14,241 nucleotides of DNA from Marinilabiliaceae bacterium UBA5213 (GTDB lineage: Bacteria; Bacteroidota; Bacteroidia; Bacteroidales; Marinilabiliaceae): contig DHVH01000178.1 of the NCBI GenBank assembly GCA_002412555.1, forward strand, positions 19,826 through 34,066, read 5' to 3'. The notes beneath the pieces are model-generated. The model was not told the DNA's origin and searched no databases. It saw nothing but the letters and a program-made list of their open reading frames with translations. Below are positions 1-6,601 of the stretch, piece after piece. The position numbers were made by a program, and so were the translations under genes. Within the stretch, counting starts at the first letter, position 1. Each line of letters opens with the position of its first letter.

Positions 1-44
1 CATTCCATTTCAATTTGCTCGTGATAGGTTTCTAATAGCTTCAT
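1..44 (-). CDS. Possible start of a downstream gene, cut by the window edge
   Basis: On the minus strand an ATG at 44-42 opens a frame with no stop to the window edge (14 codons plus two bases), reading MKLLETYHEQIEME. It begins 27 nt after the stop of the RND transporter gene and in the same direction, a spacing that would suit a co-transcribed gene. Fourteen residues are too few to recognise a family. It could equally be chance, since a 14-codon open frame is common. Confidence 0.3.
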   Translation of the reverse strand, partial: MKLLETYHEQIEME

Positions 45-71
45 AGTAAAAGGGCTATTTTGTAAAAACAA

Positions 72-2474
72 TTATAAGGTTTTGTTTTCAAATTTATCGA
101 CATTACTTTCCAAATCATCCGTGTCTGTATCCTCATTCTCGTTGTAAATGCCCAAATAGGGTTCTTTAAAGGACGGATTTGTAATGACCTTTTCGAGGGT
201 CATCAGAAGTGAAGGTAGCAAAATAAGATTGGCAAACAAGGCAACGAACAGCGTAAATGCTACCAATAATCCAAGTGCCACCGTACCACCAAACTCAGAC
301 ATACTGAAAACACCAAAACCAAAAAATAGAATGATGGAAGTATAAACCATACTCAGACCGGTCTCCTTGGTCGCCAGAATAACAGCAGCCCTTATGTTCC
401 AATTGGTTTCCCTCAATTCTTGTCGGTATTTGGCTAAAAAATGAATGGTATCATCTACAGAAATACCAAAAGCGATACTGAAAACCAATATTGTGGAAGG
501 CTTGATGGGTATATTAAAATAACCCATAAGTGCGGCTGTAGTAATTAATGGCAGAATGTTGGGTACCAGCGAAACGATGACCATTCTTTTGGAGCTAAAC
601 ATCCAGGCCATAAAAGAGGCAATTAAAACAATGGCCAGAGATAGACTGATTAATAAATTTCTTATCAGGTAATTGGTTCCTTTAAAAAAGACAATGCTGG
701 CGCCAGTCAAAATGGTGTCATATTTTTCTGCCGGAAAAATGGCTTCAATCATCCCCTTAACTTTCACTTCCAACTCCCCCATTCGGGTCGTTCCTATATC
801 GGCCATGCGCAGACTTATGCGCGCTTGTTGACGGGTAGAATCCATAAAAGTATCCACCAAACCCATACTACCCTGATCATCATCCTGCAGATAAGAAAGA
901 ATGAAATTACGCTCACGGGCATTGGGAATATCATAAAAATTCGGATGCCCGTTATAATAAGCCTGTTTGGAAAACTTGACGATCTCCAGAAAGGATAAGG
1001 GTTTAGACAATTCCGGAATCGAATCTAAACGCTTTTGCAGCAAATCCATTTTTTGCATATTGCCGGTTTGCATTACCCCTCGCGCTTGCCTGGTGTCCAC
1101 AACAATTTCGAGCGGCATTAATCCACTAAAGTGTTCTTCAAAAAATTTAAGGTCATCGTACAGGGCATGCTCATGTGGTACATCATCCAGCATGTATCCC
1201 GTTGTATGCATGCGTGAGATGCCATAGCCCCCGGCCATCAGCAACAATGTAGCAAGGATATACACGCGTTTTCGGTGGTAAAGAGATACACGCAACAGCT
1301 GGTCAACAAAACCAGTCATCCATTTCCGGTCGAGGTGCTTTACGTGCCTTTCTTTGGGATCCCCAAGAAAACTAAATAGAATGGGAATCAATAATAAAGA
1401 CAATACAAAAACAACCATAATATTAATGGCCGCCACGATGCCAAACTCTACCAAGAGGCGGCTGCTGGTGAAAACAAAGGTGGCAAAACCACTGGCAGTG
1501 GTCAGATTGGTTAGAAATGTGGCATTGCCAATTTTCCGGATCATGCGCTGAAGTGATTTGACACGGTTCCCATGTTTTCGAAACTCTTGATGATATTTAT
1601 TCAACATAAATACCGCATTGGGAATGCCTATCACAATAATCAAAGGCGGGATCATACCTGTCAATATGGTCACTTTAAATCCAAGCAGGGCCTGACTACC
1701 TAAAGCCCAAATAACGGCCATGCCGACAATAAGCATGGAAAACAGAACCACTTTAAAAGAACGAAAGAATAGAAAAATAACCAGCGCAGTAATTCCCAAT
1801 GTTAAAAAAATGAACATATTCAGTTCCCGTTTGATCATTTCAGCCGTCTCTACCCGTATAAATGGGAGGCCTGAATAACGCAATTGCGTTCCGTTACCCA
1901 TTTCATAACGTGTGCCAGCAGCTTTAATGTCATCAATTAACTGCACTCTTTCGGCGCTTTGAAGTATTTCAGGAACCAGAAAGACCGCCATCATATATGC
2001 TTTGGTGTCCTTATTGTAGAGGAGCCCTTCATAAATAGGCAGACTTTCAAAAACCAGGGTCATTGAATCCAATGAGGACTGGGCACTGGCATCATGAAAT
2101 ATTTTTTGAAGTTCAAATTTACGCAAGTCTGCATTTCGATGCAGATTATAGGCATCCAATGCCGAAAAAACCTCACTCACACCATGGATAGCTGCCAGGT
2201 CCTGCTTTAACTGCATCCATCGATCCACGTGCTCAATATGAAAAAAGTGCGGATCCTGTACGCCAATAACGACCATTTCACCTTCATTCCCATACACTTC
2301 TGTAAAATACGCGTTCTCCAAAAAAACAGGATCATCCTCTGGTAGCAATGGTGCATACTGATAAGACATCTCAATGCGTTGTGACTGAAATCCCATGAAA
2401 ACAGTAATAACAGCTAGGATTAACAAGATTGGAATCCGGTTTTTCAAAATAGTTCTGGCAACACTAACCCACAT
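72..2474 (-). CDS. RND/MMPL-family inner-membrane transporter
   Basis: This is an 800-residue RND-superfamily protein with two similar halves. Each half has one N-terminal transmembrane helix (about residues 12-30 and 400-418), a periplasmic domain of nearly 200 residues, and a block of about five helices. The second half carries GISVDDTIHFLAKYRQE with D674-D675, the membrane acidic pair expected of proton-coupled RND proteins. The matching stretch of the first half reads GIPNAVFMLNKYHQE, with P285-N286 in place of the acids. The length and the lack of long HAE1-type docking loops favour the MMPL/predicted-exporter branch over an AcrB-type drug pump. The C-terminal tail is cytoplasmic and acidic (about residues 770-800). 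Such proteins export lipids or other hydrophobic molecules, but the substrate cannot be read from sequence. It is divergent from yfiR, and nothing links it directly to the chemotaxis genes. Family assignment is secure and function is not. Confidence 0.93.
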   Translation of the reverse strand: MWVSVARTILKNRIPILLILAVITVFMGFQSQRIEMSYQYAPLLPEDDPVFLENAYFTEVYGNEGEMVVIGVQDPHFFHIEHVDRWMQLKQDLAAIHGVSEVFSALDAYNLHRNADLRKFELQKIFHDASAQSSLDSMTLVFESLPIYEGLLYNKDTKAYMMAVFLVPEILQSAERVQLIDDIKAAGTRYEMGNGTQLRYSGLPFIRVETAEMIKRELNMFIFLTLGITALVIFLFFRSFKVVLFSMLIVGMAVIWALGSQALLGFKVTILTGMIPPLIIVIGIPNAVFMLNKYHQEFRKHGNRVKSLQRMIRKIGNATFLTNLTTASGFATFVFTSSRLLVEFGIVAAINIMVVFVLSLLLIPILFSFLGDPKERHVKHLDRKWMTGFVDQLLRVSLYHRKRVYILATLLLMAGGYGISRMHTTGYMLDDVPHEHALYDDLKFFEEHFSGLMPLEIVVDTRQARGVMQTGNMQKMDLLQKRLDSIPELSKPLSFLEIVKFSKQAYYNGHPNFYDIPNARERNFILSYLQDDDQGSMGLVDTFMDSTRQQARISLRMADIGTTRMGELEVKVKGMIEAIFPAEKYDTILTGASIVFFKGTNYLIRNLLISLSLAIVLIASFMAWMFSSKRMVIVSLVPNILPLITTAALMGYFNIPIKPSTILVFSIAFGISVDDTIHFLAKYRQELRETNWNIRAAVILATKETGLSMVYTSIILFFGFGVFSMSEFGGTVALGLLVAFTLFVALFANLILLPSLLMTLEKVITNPSFKEPYLGIYNENEDTDTDDLESNVDKFENKTL

Positions 2475-2775
2475 AAAAACTTAAATAACAAGATGACAAA
2501 TAAAAATGATGCGAATTTACAGAAAAATTCAGCCATAATAAAGTTTGATAAATTGAAAACCAGCGTGCGGAATAGGATAGCTAGCGGCAAAAACGGAAAA
2601 TCTATAGTCTATATGAAACCGGAAAAAGAGCATATTTAACCTTTACTATAACCTTATTGCTCGATTGACAGTATAAAAGACACCGAATAAAACGGATTCT
2701 GATAAAAACCCTGACTCTTAACAGACTAGCAAAACATTACAACTTTTACAAAATAACAAAAACAGACAAAATAAA

Positions 2776-2783
2776 TAACTTTG
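2776..2783 (+). promoter_or_regulatory. Candidate Bacteroidota -7 promoter box for yfiR
   Basis: TAACTTTG matches the Bacteroidota primary sigma factor -7 consensus TAnnTTTG exactly. Transcription would begin near 2789, giving a leader of about 100 nt before yfiR. No TTG or TTTG -33 element lies at the expected 19-21 bp spacing; the upstream DNA is only A/T-rich. One perfect box in AT-rich DNA is suggestive rather than decisive. Confidence 0.4.
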
Positions 2784-2794
2784 GGAATTTACGA

Positions 2795-2838
2795 ATTAGG
2801 TCTTTATATATAAAAAATTACTAAAAAAGAAACCTAAT
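2795..2838 (+). repeat. Inverted repeat (stem-loop) in the predicted yfiR leader
   Basis: ATTAGGT (2795-2801) is the exact reverse complement of ACCTAAT (2832-2838). The stem can extend inward by CTTT (2802-2805) with AAAG (2826-2829) across a two-base bulge, closing a loop of about 20 AT-rich nt. It lies just after the predicted transcription start and could be an mRNA leader structure or a dyad operator. The spacing favours RNA folding, but chance is possible in AT-rich DNA. Confidence 0.3.
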
Positions 2839-2891
2839 ATTAAACATTCCGTAACATCCCTACAGGTAAATCATAAAATGGACGGACAAAT

Positions 2892-3407
2892 ATGAAAAAG
2901 ATTTATTTTTTACTATTGCTACTAACAATTCCCATGTTTAATATAGTAGCACAAGAAGCGAAATTCAAGGCAGTATTTACCCTGAATTTCATTCGATACA
3001 TTGGCTGGCCAGACCAGTCATTACAGGGAGACTTTGTCATCGCTGTGGTACGAAACAAGGAAGTGGCCGATTGGATTCGGGACCAGTCTGCCGGCAAAAA
3101 ATTCGGCTTTCAGGACATTATTGTGAAAGAGTACCGAAGCATTGAAGAAGTCGAAAATTCACAAGTAATTTTTGTTTCTTCCTCAGTGAACATCCGCAGT
3201 AGCTCGGATGCCCTTATTGAAAAAGCACGCGGCAACAAGAGTCTCATAGTCTCTGAATCAGAGGGCGCAACAGGCCATGGAGCAGCCATCAACTTTGTGG
3301 TTAGAGACGGGGTGCTCAAATTTGAACTGCATAAGGGCAACGCTGCATGGATGGGATTACAGTTTAGTTCTCGTTTAGAGGGCATGGCCGCTGCCATCAA
3401 CTTATAG
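2892..3407 (+). CDS. Secreted YfiR/DUF4154-family protein
   Basis: This 171-residue exported protein has a signal peptide: Lys2-Lys3, a Leu-rich core at residues 5-13, and probable cleavage after Ala20. Family signatures follow in order: KAVFTLNFIRYIGWP near residues 26-40, a central segment ending in VIFVSSS, a GHGAAINFVVRDGVLKFEL block, and a final LQFSSRLEGMA, matching the YfiR ending in which helices pack on the last strand. Length is normal for the family. In Pseudomonas, YfiR is a periplasmic inhibitor of the diguanylate cyclase YfiN; no YfiN or YfiB gene is visible here. In its place sits a receptor gene 265 nt downstream, so a periplasmic accessory role for the MCP is an inference from position. 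The protein has no cysteine, unlike the disulfide-bonded Pseudomonas YfiR. It appears to be its own transcription unit, followed by a hairpin and a new promoter. Confidence 0.85.
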   Translation: MKKIYFLLLLLTIPMFNIVAQEAKFKAVFTLNFIRYIGWPDQSLQGDFVIAVVRNKEVADWIRDQSAGKKFGFQDIIVKEYRSIEEVENSQVIFVSSSVNIRSSSDALIEKARGNKSLIVSESEGATGHGAAINFVVRDGVLKFELHKGNAAWMGLQFSSRLEGMAAAINL

Positions 3408-3422
3408 TTTTTAAATCACCAC

Positions 3423-3472
3423 CAATTACCTGTTAACTGACAACGCGCTTTGATCAGTAACAGGTTTAATTG
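3423..3472 (+). terminator. Strong interrupted hairpin between yfiR and the mcp; candidate terminator
   Basis: CAATT (3423-3427) and ACCTGTTA (3428-3435), then CTG (3437-3439), pair with CAG (3455-3457), TAACAGGT (3458-3465) and AATTG (3468-3472). This gives 16 base pairs with a one-base bulge at 3436 and a TT bulge at 3466-3467, closing a 15-nt loop. It starts 15 nt after the yfiR stop and ends 31 nt before the next candidate promoter box, the place where a terminator is expected. There is no clear U-tract after it, so it may instead be a processing or stability element. Confidence 0.5.
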
Positions 3473-3503
3473 TGATAAAGCAAAAAGATGTTAATTATAC
3501 CCT

Positions 3504-3511
3504 TACCTTTG
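3504..3511 (+). promoter_or_regulatory. Candidate Bacteroidota -7 promoter box for the che operon
   Basis: TACCTTTG is an exact match to TAnnTTTG. It would start transcription near 3518 and give a leader of about 155 nt ahead of the receptor start at 3673. A proper -33 TTTG is absent at standard spacing. Its position after the yfiR hairpin and before the long gene array is what makes it believable. Confidence 0.42.
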
Positions 3512-3672
3512 CAGCCTATAAAAAGCTTAGGAAAGAAGATTACAAAAGACCCACTAACAACTGATTCACAATTATTAACAGATGAAACGAGCCATGAGTA
3601 AGCTTTCTACACACAGGGGAATGATTATTTAAGGCAAGTTCCATGTGGCAAAAACAAACAAATTATAAACAC

Positions 3673-5397
3673 ATGAAACTGAACATCGGCAAAAATTTTC
3701 TGATTCGACAAAAGCTAATTTATGGATTTGGCTTGATTCTTATTGCTGTGCTGCTCAACAGCATTCTTACATTAACAACCCTCATCCGAAGTACCAACCT
3801 CAACAATAAGGTTACCAATACATACGGACCAACGGTTCAAAACCTTGCAGATTTAGACAACCTCATTACGCAAAGTAAGATGTTGATCAGAAACTGGGTT
3901 TTTGTGGACAAACAACCGGGCACGCCCGACAAGGTACGCTTAGCTGATTTACACAGCAAAGACTGGCCAGCATTGAAAGCCAATCTGGAGCCATTAACTG
4001 ACCGTTGGGATAACCAGCAGGACGACGAATTGCTTCAGGGAATCTTTCATGAAATGGACTCTCTCTTTGGCATGCACCGCTATATAATGGAGAGTTTAAA
4101 CTCATTTGATGCCTACGAAGACATTATGGTGTTTTTTGAGGCCGAAGATATGGTAATGGAAGGCCGTGGAATTATGCAATTGTCTGACAATATTGCCGAA
4201 CAGGTAAAAGTATTGTCCGACAAATACGCCCGAGAAAATGATGAAGCCTTGAACGATATGAGAAGTTCCTTCACCACCCTTTCATGGGTGGTTATATTGA
4301 TGGGTATCATTCTCATTATAGCCTCTTTGGCCATTGCATGGCTACTTTACTCATCCATTGTTGTACCATTGACCAAAGGTGTTGAATTTGCCAAGGCCAT
4401 TGGCGCCGGAAACTTAACGGCAGAAGTGGAGATCAGCCAAAACGATGAAATTGGCATTCTGGCTACCGAGCTAAGCACCATGGCCCTGAACCTCAAGAAA
4501 ACCGTTCAGGCAATTAAGGACAATGCCAACAACCTGGTGTATTCAAGTGACACTTTAAAGACCAGCTCCATGCAGCTGTCTCGCGGATCTGCCGATCAGG
4601 CCGCTTCAGCCGAGGAAGTCTCTACTTCCATTGAAGAGATGGTAGCCAACATTGACCAGAACACCGACAATGCCATCCAGACCGAAAAAATAACTGTAGA
4701 AACAGCCAAGGATGTCAACATCGCCAACACCCTCAGTTCTGAGGCTGCCATGGCCATGCGTGCCATTTCAGAGAAAATCTCCATGATCAGTGATATTTCG
4801 TTCCAGACCAATATTTTGGCCTTGAATGCTGCTGTTGAAGCAGCCAGGGCAGGCGAGCACGGTCGTGGTTTCTCGGTGGTAGCCGCTGAGGTACGAAAAC
4901 TGGCCGAACGAAGTAAAGTTGCCGCTGATGAAATTTTCACCCTGGTAACAAAAGGTTTAAAGGTCTCACAAGAAGCTGGAGAAAAGGCAAGAATGCTTGT
5001 GCCGGATATTGAAAAGACCACTTTACTCATTAAAGAAATTGCTGCTGCCAGTATGGAGCAAAAAACCGGAGCTGACCAGATTAACCTGGCCATGCAGCAG
5101 CTCAATATGATTACCCAGGAGAATGCCTCCAGTTCTGATGAATTAACGCAAAGTTCGGACCAGCTTTCGGTTCTGGCTCAAAACCTTCAGGAAGCCGTCA
5201 GCTATTTCAACATTGGCATAGAGGAAAGCCAGGCTAAAGCTAAAGAGCTTTATAACGATAAGAAAAGCAGTCCGGGACAAAGATCAAAATCCGATAAAAG
5301 AGAAATGCCTCAATCATCGACGCCCAAAAAAGACATGAAGCAGGATTTGTCAAGTTTGGGAAAAGAATTTGATCTGGATAACTACGAAAAGTTTTAA
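3673..5397 (+). CDS. Methyl-accepting chemotaxis receptor (MCP), 574 aa
   Basis: This transmembrane chemoreceptor signals to CheA through CheW. In order it has TM1 (about 15-38), a periplasmic helical region of about 160 residues resembling a four-helix-bundle sensor, TM2 (203-226), HAMP (about 227-280), and a long cytoplasmic coiled coil with the hairpin tip FQTNILALNAAVEAARAGEH beginning at F377. Methylation-type pairs are visible at E314-E315 and E462-Q463; Q463 would suit CheD or CheB deamidation. After the last helix comes a polar linker ending in NYEKF, which resembles the NWETF tether of enteric receptors. I chose the start at 3673 (MKLNIGKNFLIRQKL) because it puts a short basic tail before TM1 and follows an A-rich stretch; an ATG at 3643 would add ten atypical residues. 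The ligand is unknown. It is the first gene of the che array, 10 nt before the STAS gene. Confidence 0.96.
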   Translation: MKLNIGKNFLIRQKLIYGFGLILIAVLLNSILTLTTLIRSTNLNNKVTNTYGPTVQNLADLDNLITQSKMLIRNWVFVDKQPGTPDKVRLADLHSKDWPALKANLEPLTDRWDNQQDDELLQGIFHEMDSLFGMHRYIMESLNSFDAYEDIMVFFEAEDMVMEGRGIMQLSDNIAEQVKVLSDKYARENDEALNDMRSSFTTLSWVVILMGIILIIASLAIAWLLYSSIVVPLTKGVEFAKAIGAGNLTAEVEISQNDEIGILATELSTMALNLKKTVQAIKDNANNLVYSSDTLKTSSMQLSRGSADQAASAEEVSTSIEEMVANIDQNTDNAIQTEKITVETAKDVNIANTLSSEAAMAMRAISEKISMISDISFQTNILALNAAVEAARAGEHGRGFSVVAAEVRKLAERSKVAADEIFTLVTKGLKVSQEAGEKARMLVPDIEKTTLLIKEIAAASMEQKTGADQINLAMQQLNMITQENASSSDELTQSSDQLSVLAQNLQEAVSYFNIGIEESQAKAKELYNDKKSSPGQRSKSDKREMPQSSTPKKDMKQDLSSLGKEFDLDNYEKF

Positions 5398-5407
5398 AGC
5401 ATTTGAT

Positions 5408-5734
5408 ATGACAGAGAATTTCAATATCGATTATAAGAAAAACAATGGCGAACTTGCCATTGTTTTTAGTGGCCAGCTTACCATCAGTTCCATAAAAAAG
5501 ATGACCGAAAGCCTTAAAGCCAATATTGATAATCCGAAGAAGGTAGCGATCAGCACTAAAGATGTTGAAAATCTGGATTTAACCTTTATTCAACTGATCC
5601 AATCCGTTAAAAACAGTGGGAAAAAAAATGGTTACGAAGTTTCTGTATCCATGAAATTACCTGATGACCTTAGCTCCCTATTGGTGAATGCCGGTTTTGG
5701 AAGTCTTCTTCAACTAAAGGAATCATTGGTATAA
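5408..5734 (+). CDS. STAS-domain protein
   Basis: This 108-residue single-domain protein has the STAS fold pattern: an opening strand (ELAIVFSGQLTISSI, 15-29), a helix, a strand (KKVAISTKDVENLD), then LDLTFIQLIQSVKNSGKKNGYEVSVSM and a C-terminal helix. The segment L56-D57-L58-T59-F-I-Q-L-I aligns with the D-S-x-G loop of anti-sigma-factor antagonists, but Leu58 sits where SpoIIAA has its phosphoserine and Thr59 follows. This resembles the D-T-A-x-L-Q-L-L loop of STAS proteins found beside cheA in other bacteria. Its role in chemotaxis is unknown; it may be a scaffold or partner-switching adaptor. The start at 5408 lies 10 nt after the mcp stop. An in-frame ATG at 5369 would overlap the mcp end by 29 nt and add 13 residues outside the fold. 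A 9-bp hairpin overlaps its stop codon. Confidence 0.85.
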   Translation: MTENFNIDYKKNNGELAIVFSGQLTISSIKKMTESLKANIDNPKKVAISTKDVENLDLTFIQLIQSVKNSGKKNGYEVSVSMKLPDDLSSLLVNAGFGSLLQLKESLV

Positions 5735-5751
5735 TTGGCCATCCAATTATA
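5730..5751 (+). repeat. Perfect 9-bp stem-loop overlapping the STAS stop codon
   Basis: TATAATTGG (5730-5738) and CCAATTATA (5743-5751) form a perfect nine-pair stem with a four-base loop, CCAT (5739-5742). The TAA stop of the STAS gene (5732-5734) is in the 5' arm. A short T-run (5755-5758) follows after AAGC. It could be a weak or partial terminator, or an RNA-processing element that separates mcp-STAS from cheY and later genes. Confidence 0.4.
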
Positions 5752-5824
5752 AGCTTTTAAGCAAAATACAGCAACTAAATCACATAATAAAAGCAAAAAA
5801 TTTAAATACAAAATACTTATTACT

Positions 5825-6190
5825 ATGGCAAAAACGGTTCTTATCGTAGACGATTCCGAAAGTATCCGGGAAGTAGTCAACTTTACCCTCCAAAATGAAG
5901 GCTATGAGGTGCTTGTAGGCGTTGATGGAGAAGATGCATTGAAGTTTCTGGATGGGCGTCACATCGACGTTATCATCACAGACTTGCACATGCCCAACCT
6001 GGATGGTTTGGGTTTAATTAGAAAAGTTAGAGATATGGAAACCTATAAGCATATCCCAATTTTGTTTCTCACCACCGAATCACAGGCAGCCAAAAAAATG
6101 GAAGCCAAAGAAGCCGGTGCAACAGGTTGGATCATTAAGCCTTTTGTTCCTGCCAAATTACTTTCTGCCATTTCCAGAGTTATCAGGTAA
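5825..6190 (+). CDS. cheY: CheY-like single-domain response regulator
   Basis: This 121-residue receiver domain has no output domain. Acidic-pocket residues D9-D10, phospho-acceptor D53 (ITDLHMPNLDG), switch residue T83 (ILFLTTES) and K105 (WIIKPF) are all present, so it should be a working phospho-acceptor for CheA. Length matches classical CheY. It sits between the STAS gene (90 nt upstream) and the HPt gene (17 nt downstream), before cheA. Its target is unknown because no flagellar switch gene is in the window. The start follows an A-rich leader without Shine-Dalgarno, usual for Bacteroidota. Confidence 0.95.
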   Translation: MAKTVLIVDDSESIREVVNFTLQNEGYEVLVGVDGEDALKFLDGRHIDVIITDLHMPNLDGLGLIRKVRDMETYKHIPILFLTTESQAAKKMEAKEAGATGWIIKPFVPAKLLSAISRVIR

Positions 6191-6207
6191 CAAAAAACCC
6201 AAAACCC

Positions 6208-6531
6208 ATGTTAGCTGAAATTAAAAAACAGTTTTATAACGATACGCTCAAAGAATTGGAGGGCATTAACGGACTTCTGTCTGAAAAGCCAGTTCCCATC
6301 GATGAGCATGCAGTTATTGCTGAAAAAATTTTCACCATCACGCATCAAATTAGCGGAACCGGACCCATGCTCGGTTTTGATAGTACCTCGGTGCTTTCCA
6401 GAAAGCTGGAAAAGACCTTTTACCATGTGCGGTCTGGTGAAAAGGAAATTACCCCGCAATTGCTCTGGCAGACCAAAAGAGCCATTGAATCCATTATCAA
6501 AACAATTGGCGAAGAAAACGGCCGTCAGTAA
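6208..6531 (+). CDS. Free-standing HPt (CheA P1-like) protein
   Basis: This is a 107-residue, probably all-helical protein. The stretch FTITHQISGTGPMLGFDSTS places H46 in the H-x-x-x-G-x-x-x-x-x-G pattern of histidine phosphotransfer domains. The following LSRKLEKTFYHVRSGEKEIT mirrors the part of CheA P1 after its own histidine (SDFTHHLETIFDWVRNNKLKV), so a common origin with P1 is likely. The Lys normally found three residues after the His (HSLKG in CheA here) is Ser49. It may accept phosphate from CheA, CheY-P or another kinase and act as a relay or sink; the histidine-kinase-like protein encoded at 10536-11435 is another possible partner. It is 17 nt after cheY and 70 nt before cheA. The family call rests on motif and neighbours, since HPt sequences are weakly conserved. 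Confidence 0.78.
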   Translation: MLAEIKKQFYNDTLKELEGINGLLSEKPVPIDEHAVIAEKIFTITHQISGTGPMLGFDSTSVLSRKLEKTFYHVRSGEKEITPQLLWQTKRAIESIIKTIGEENGRQ

Positions 6532-6601
6532 TTTAAATACTTACTGAGGTCCTGATTATTGCGGATAAAATCATTATAAATGCCTAATTGCATGCTTTCT
6601 T

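Larger units (their letters stand above)
2475..2891. other. Divergent AT-rich intergenic region between the RND gene and yfiR
   Basis: These 417 bases hold no convincing gene. The rightward half contains a candidate promoter (-7 box at 2776-2783) and an inverted repeat in the predicted yfiR leader (2795-2838). A weak 6-bp hairpin (2513-2518 with 2525-2530) lies close to the RND start. I searched the minus strand for a TAnnTTTG box to drive the RND gene and did not find a perfect one. No tRNA, insertion sequence or repeat array is visible. Confidence 0.7.

Noticed and set aside
3522..3606. Inverted repeat AAAGCTTA / TAAGCTTT in the mcp leader.
   Set aside because: Eight pairs with a loop of about 70 nt is weak, and the core AAGCTT is itself a palindrome.
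3582..3632. A 16-codon ATG-initiated frame in the mcp leader, possibly a leader peptide.
   Set aside because: Short frames like this are expected by chance; there is no codon run, ribosome-site signal or attenuator structure to support it.
3643..3672. Upstream in-frame ATG that would extend the MCP by ten residues.
   Set aside because: The added residues are hydrophilic and atypical for an MCP N terminus; the ATG at 3673 follows an A-rich stretch and gives a usual short basic tail before TM1.
4596..5105. Long open frame of 169 codons on the minus strand opposite the mcp.
   Set aside because: The plus-strand MCP signalling domain there is unmistakable; the antisense frame is Ser/Ala-rich with no domain and is a shadow of its codon bias.
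5369..5407. Upstream in-frame ATG that would extend the STAS protein into the mcp.
   Set aside because: It lies inside the mcp coding end and adds residues that do not belong to the STAS fold; the ATG at 5408 gives a normal domain length.
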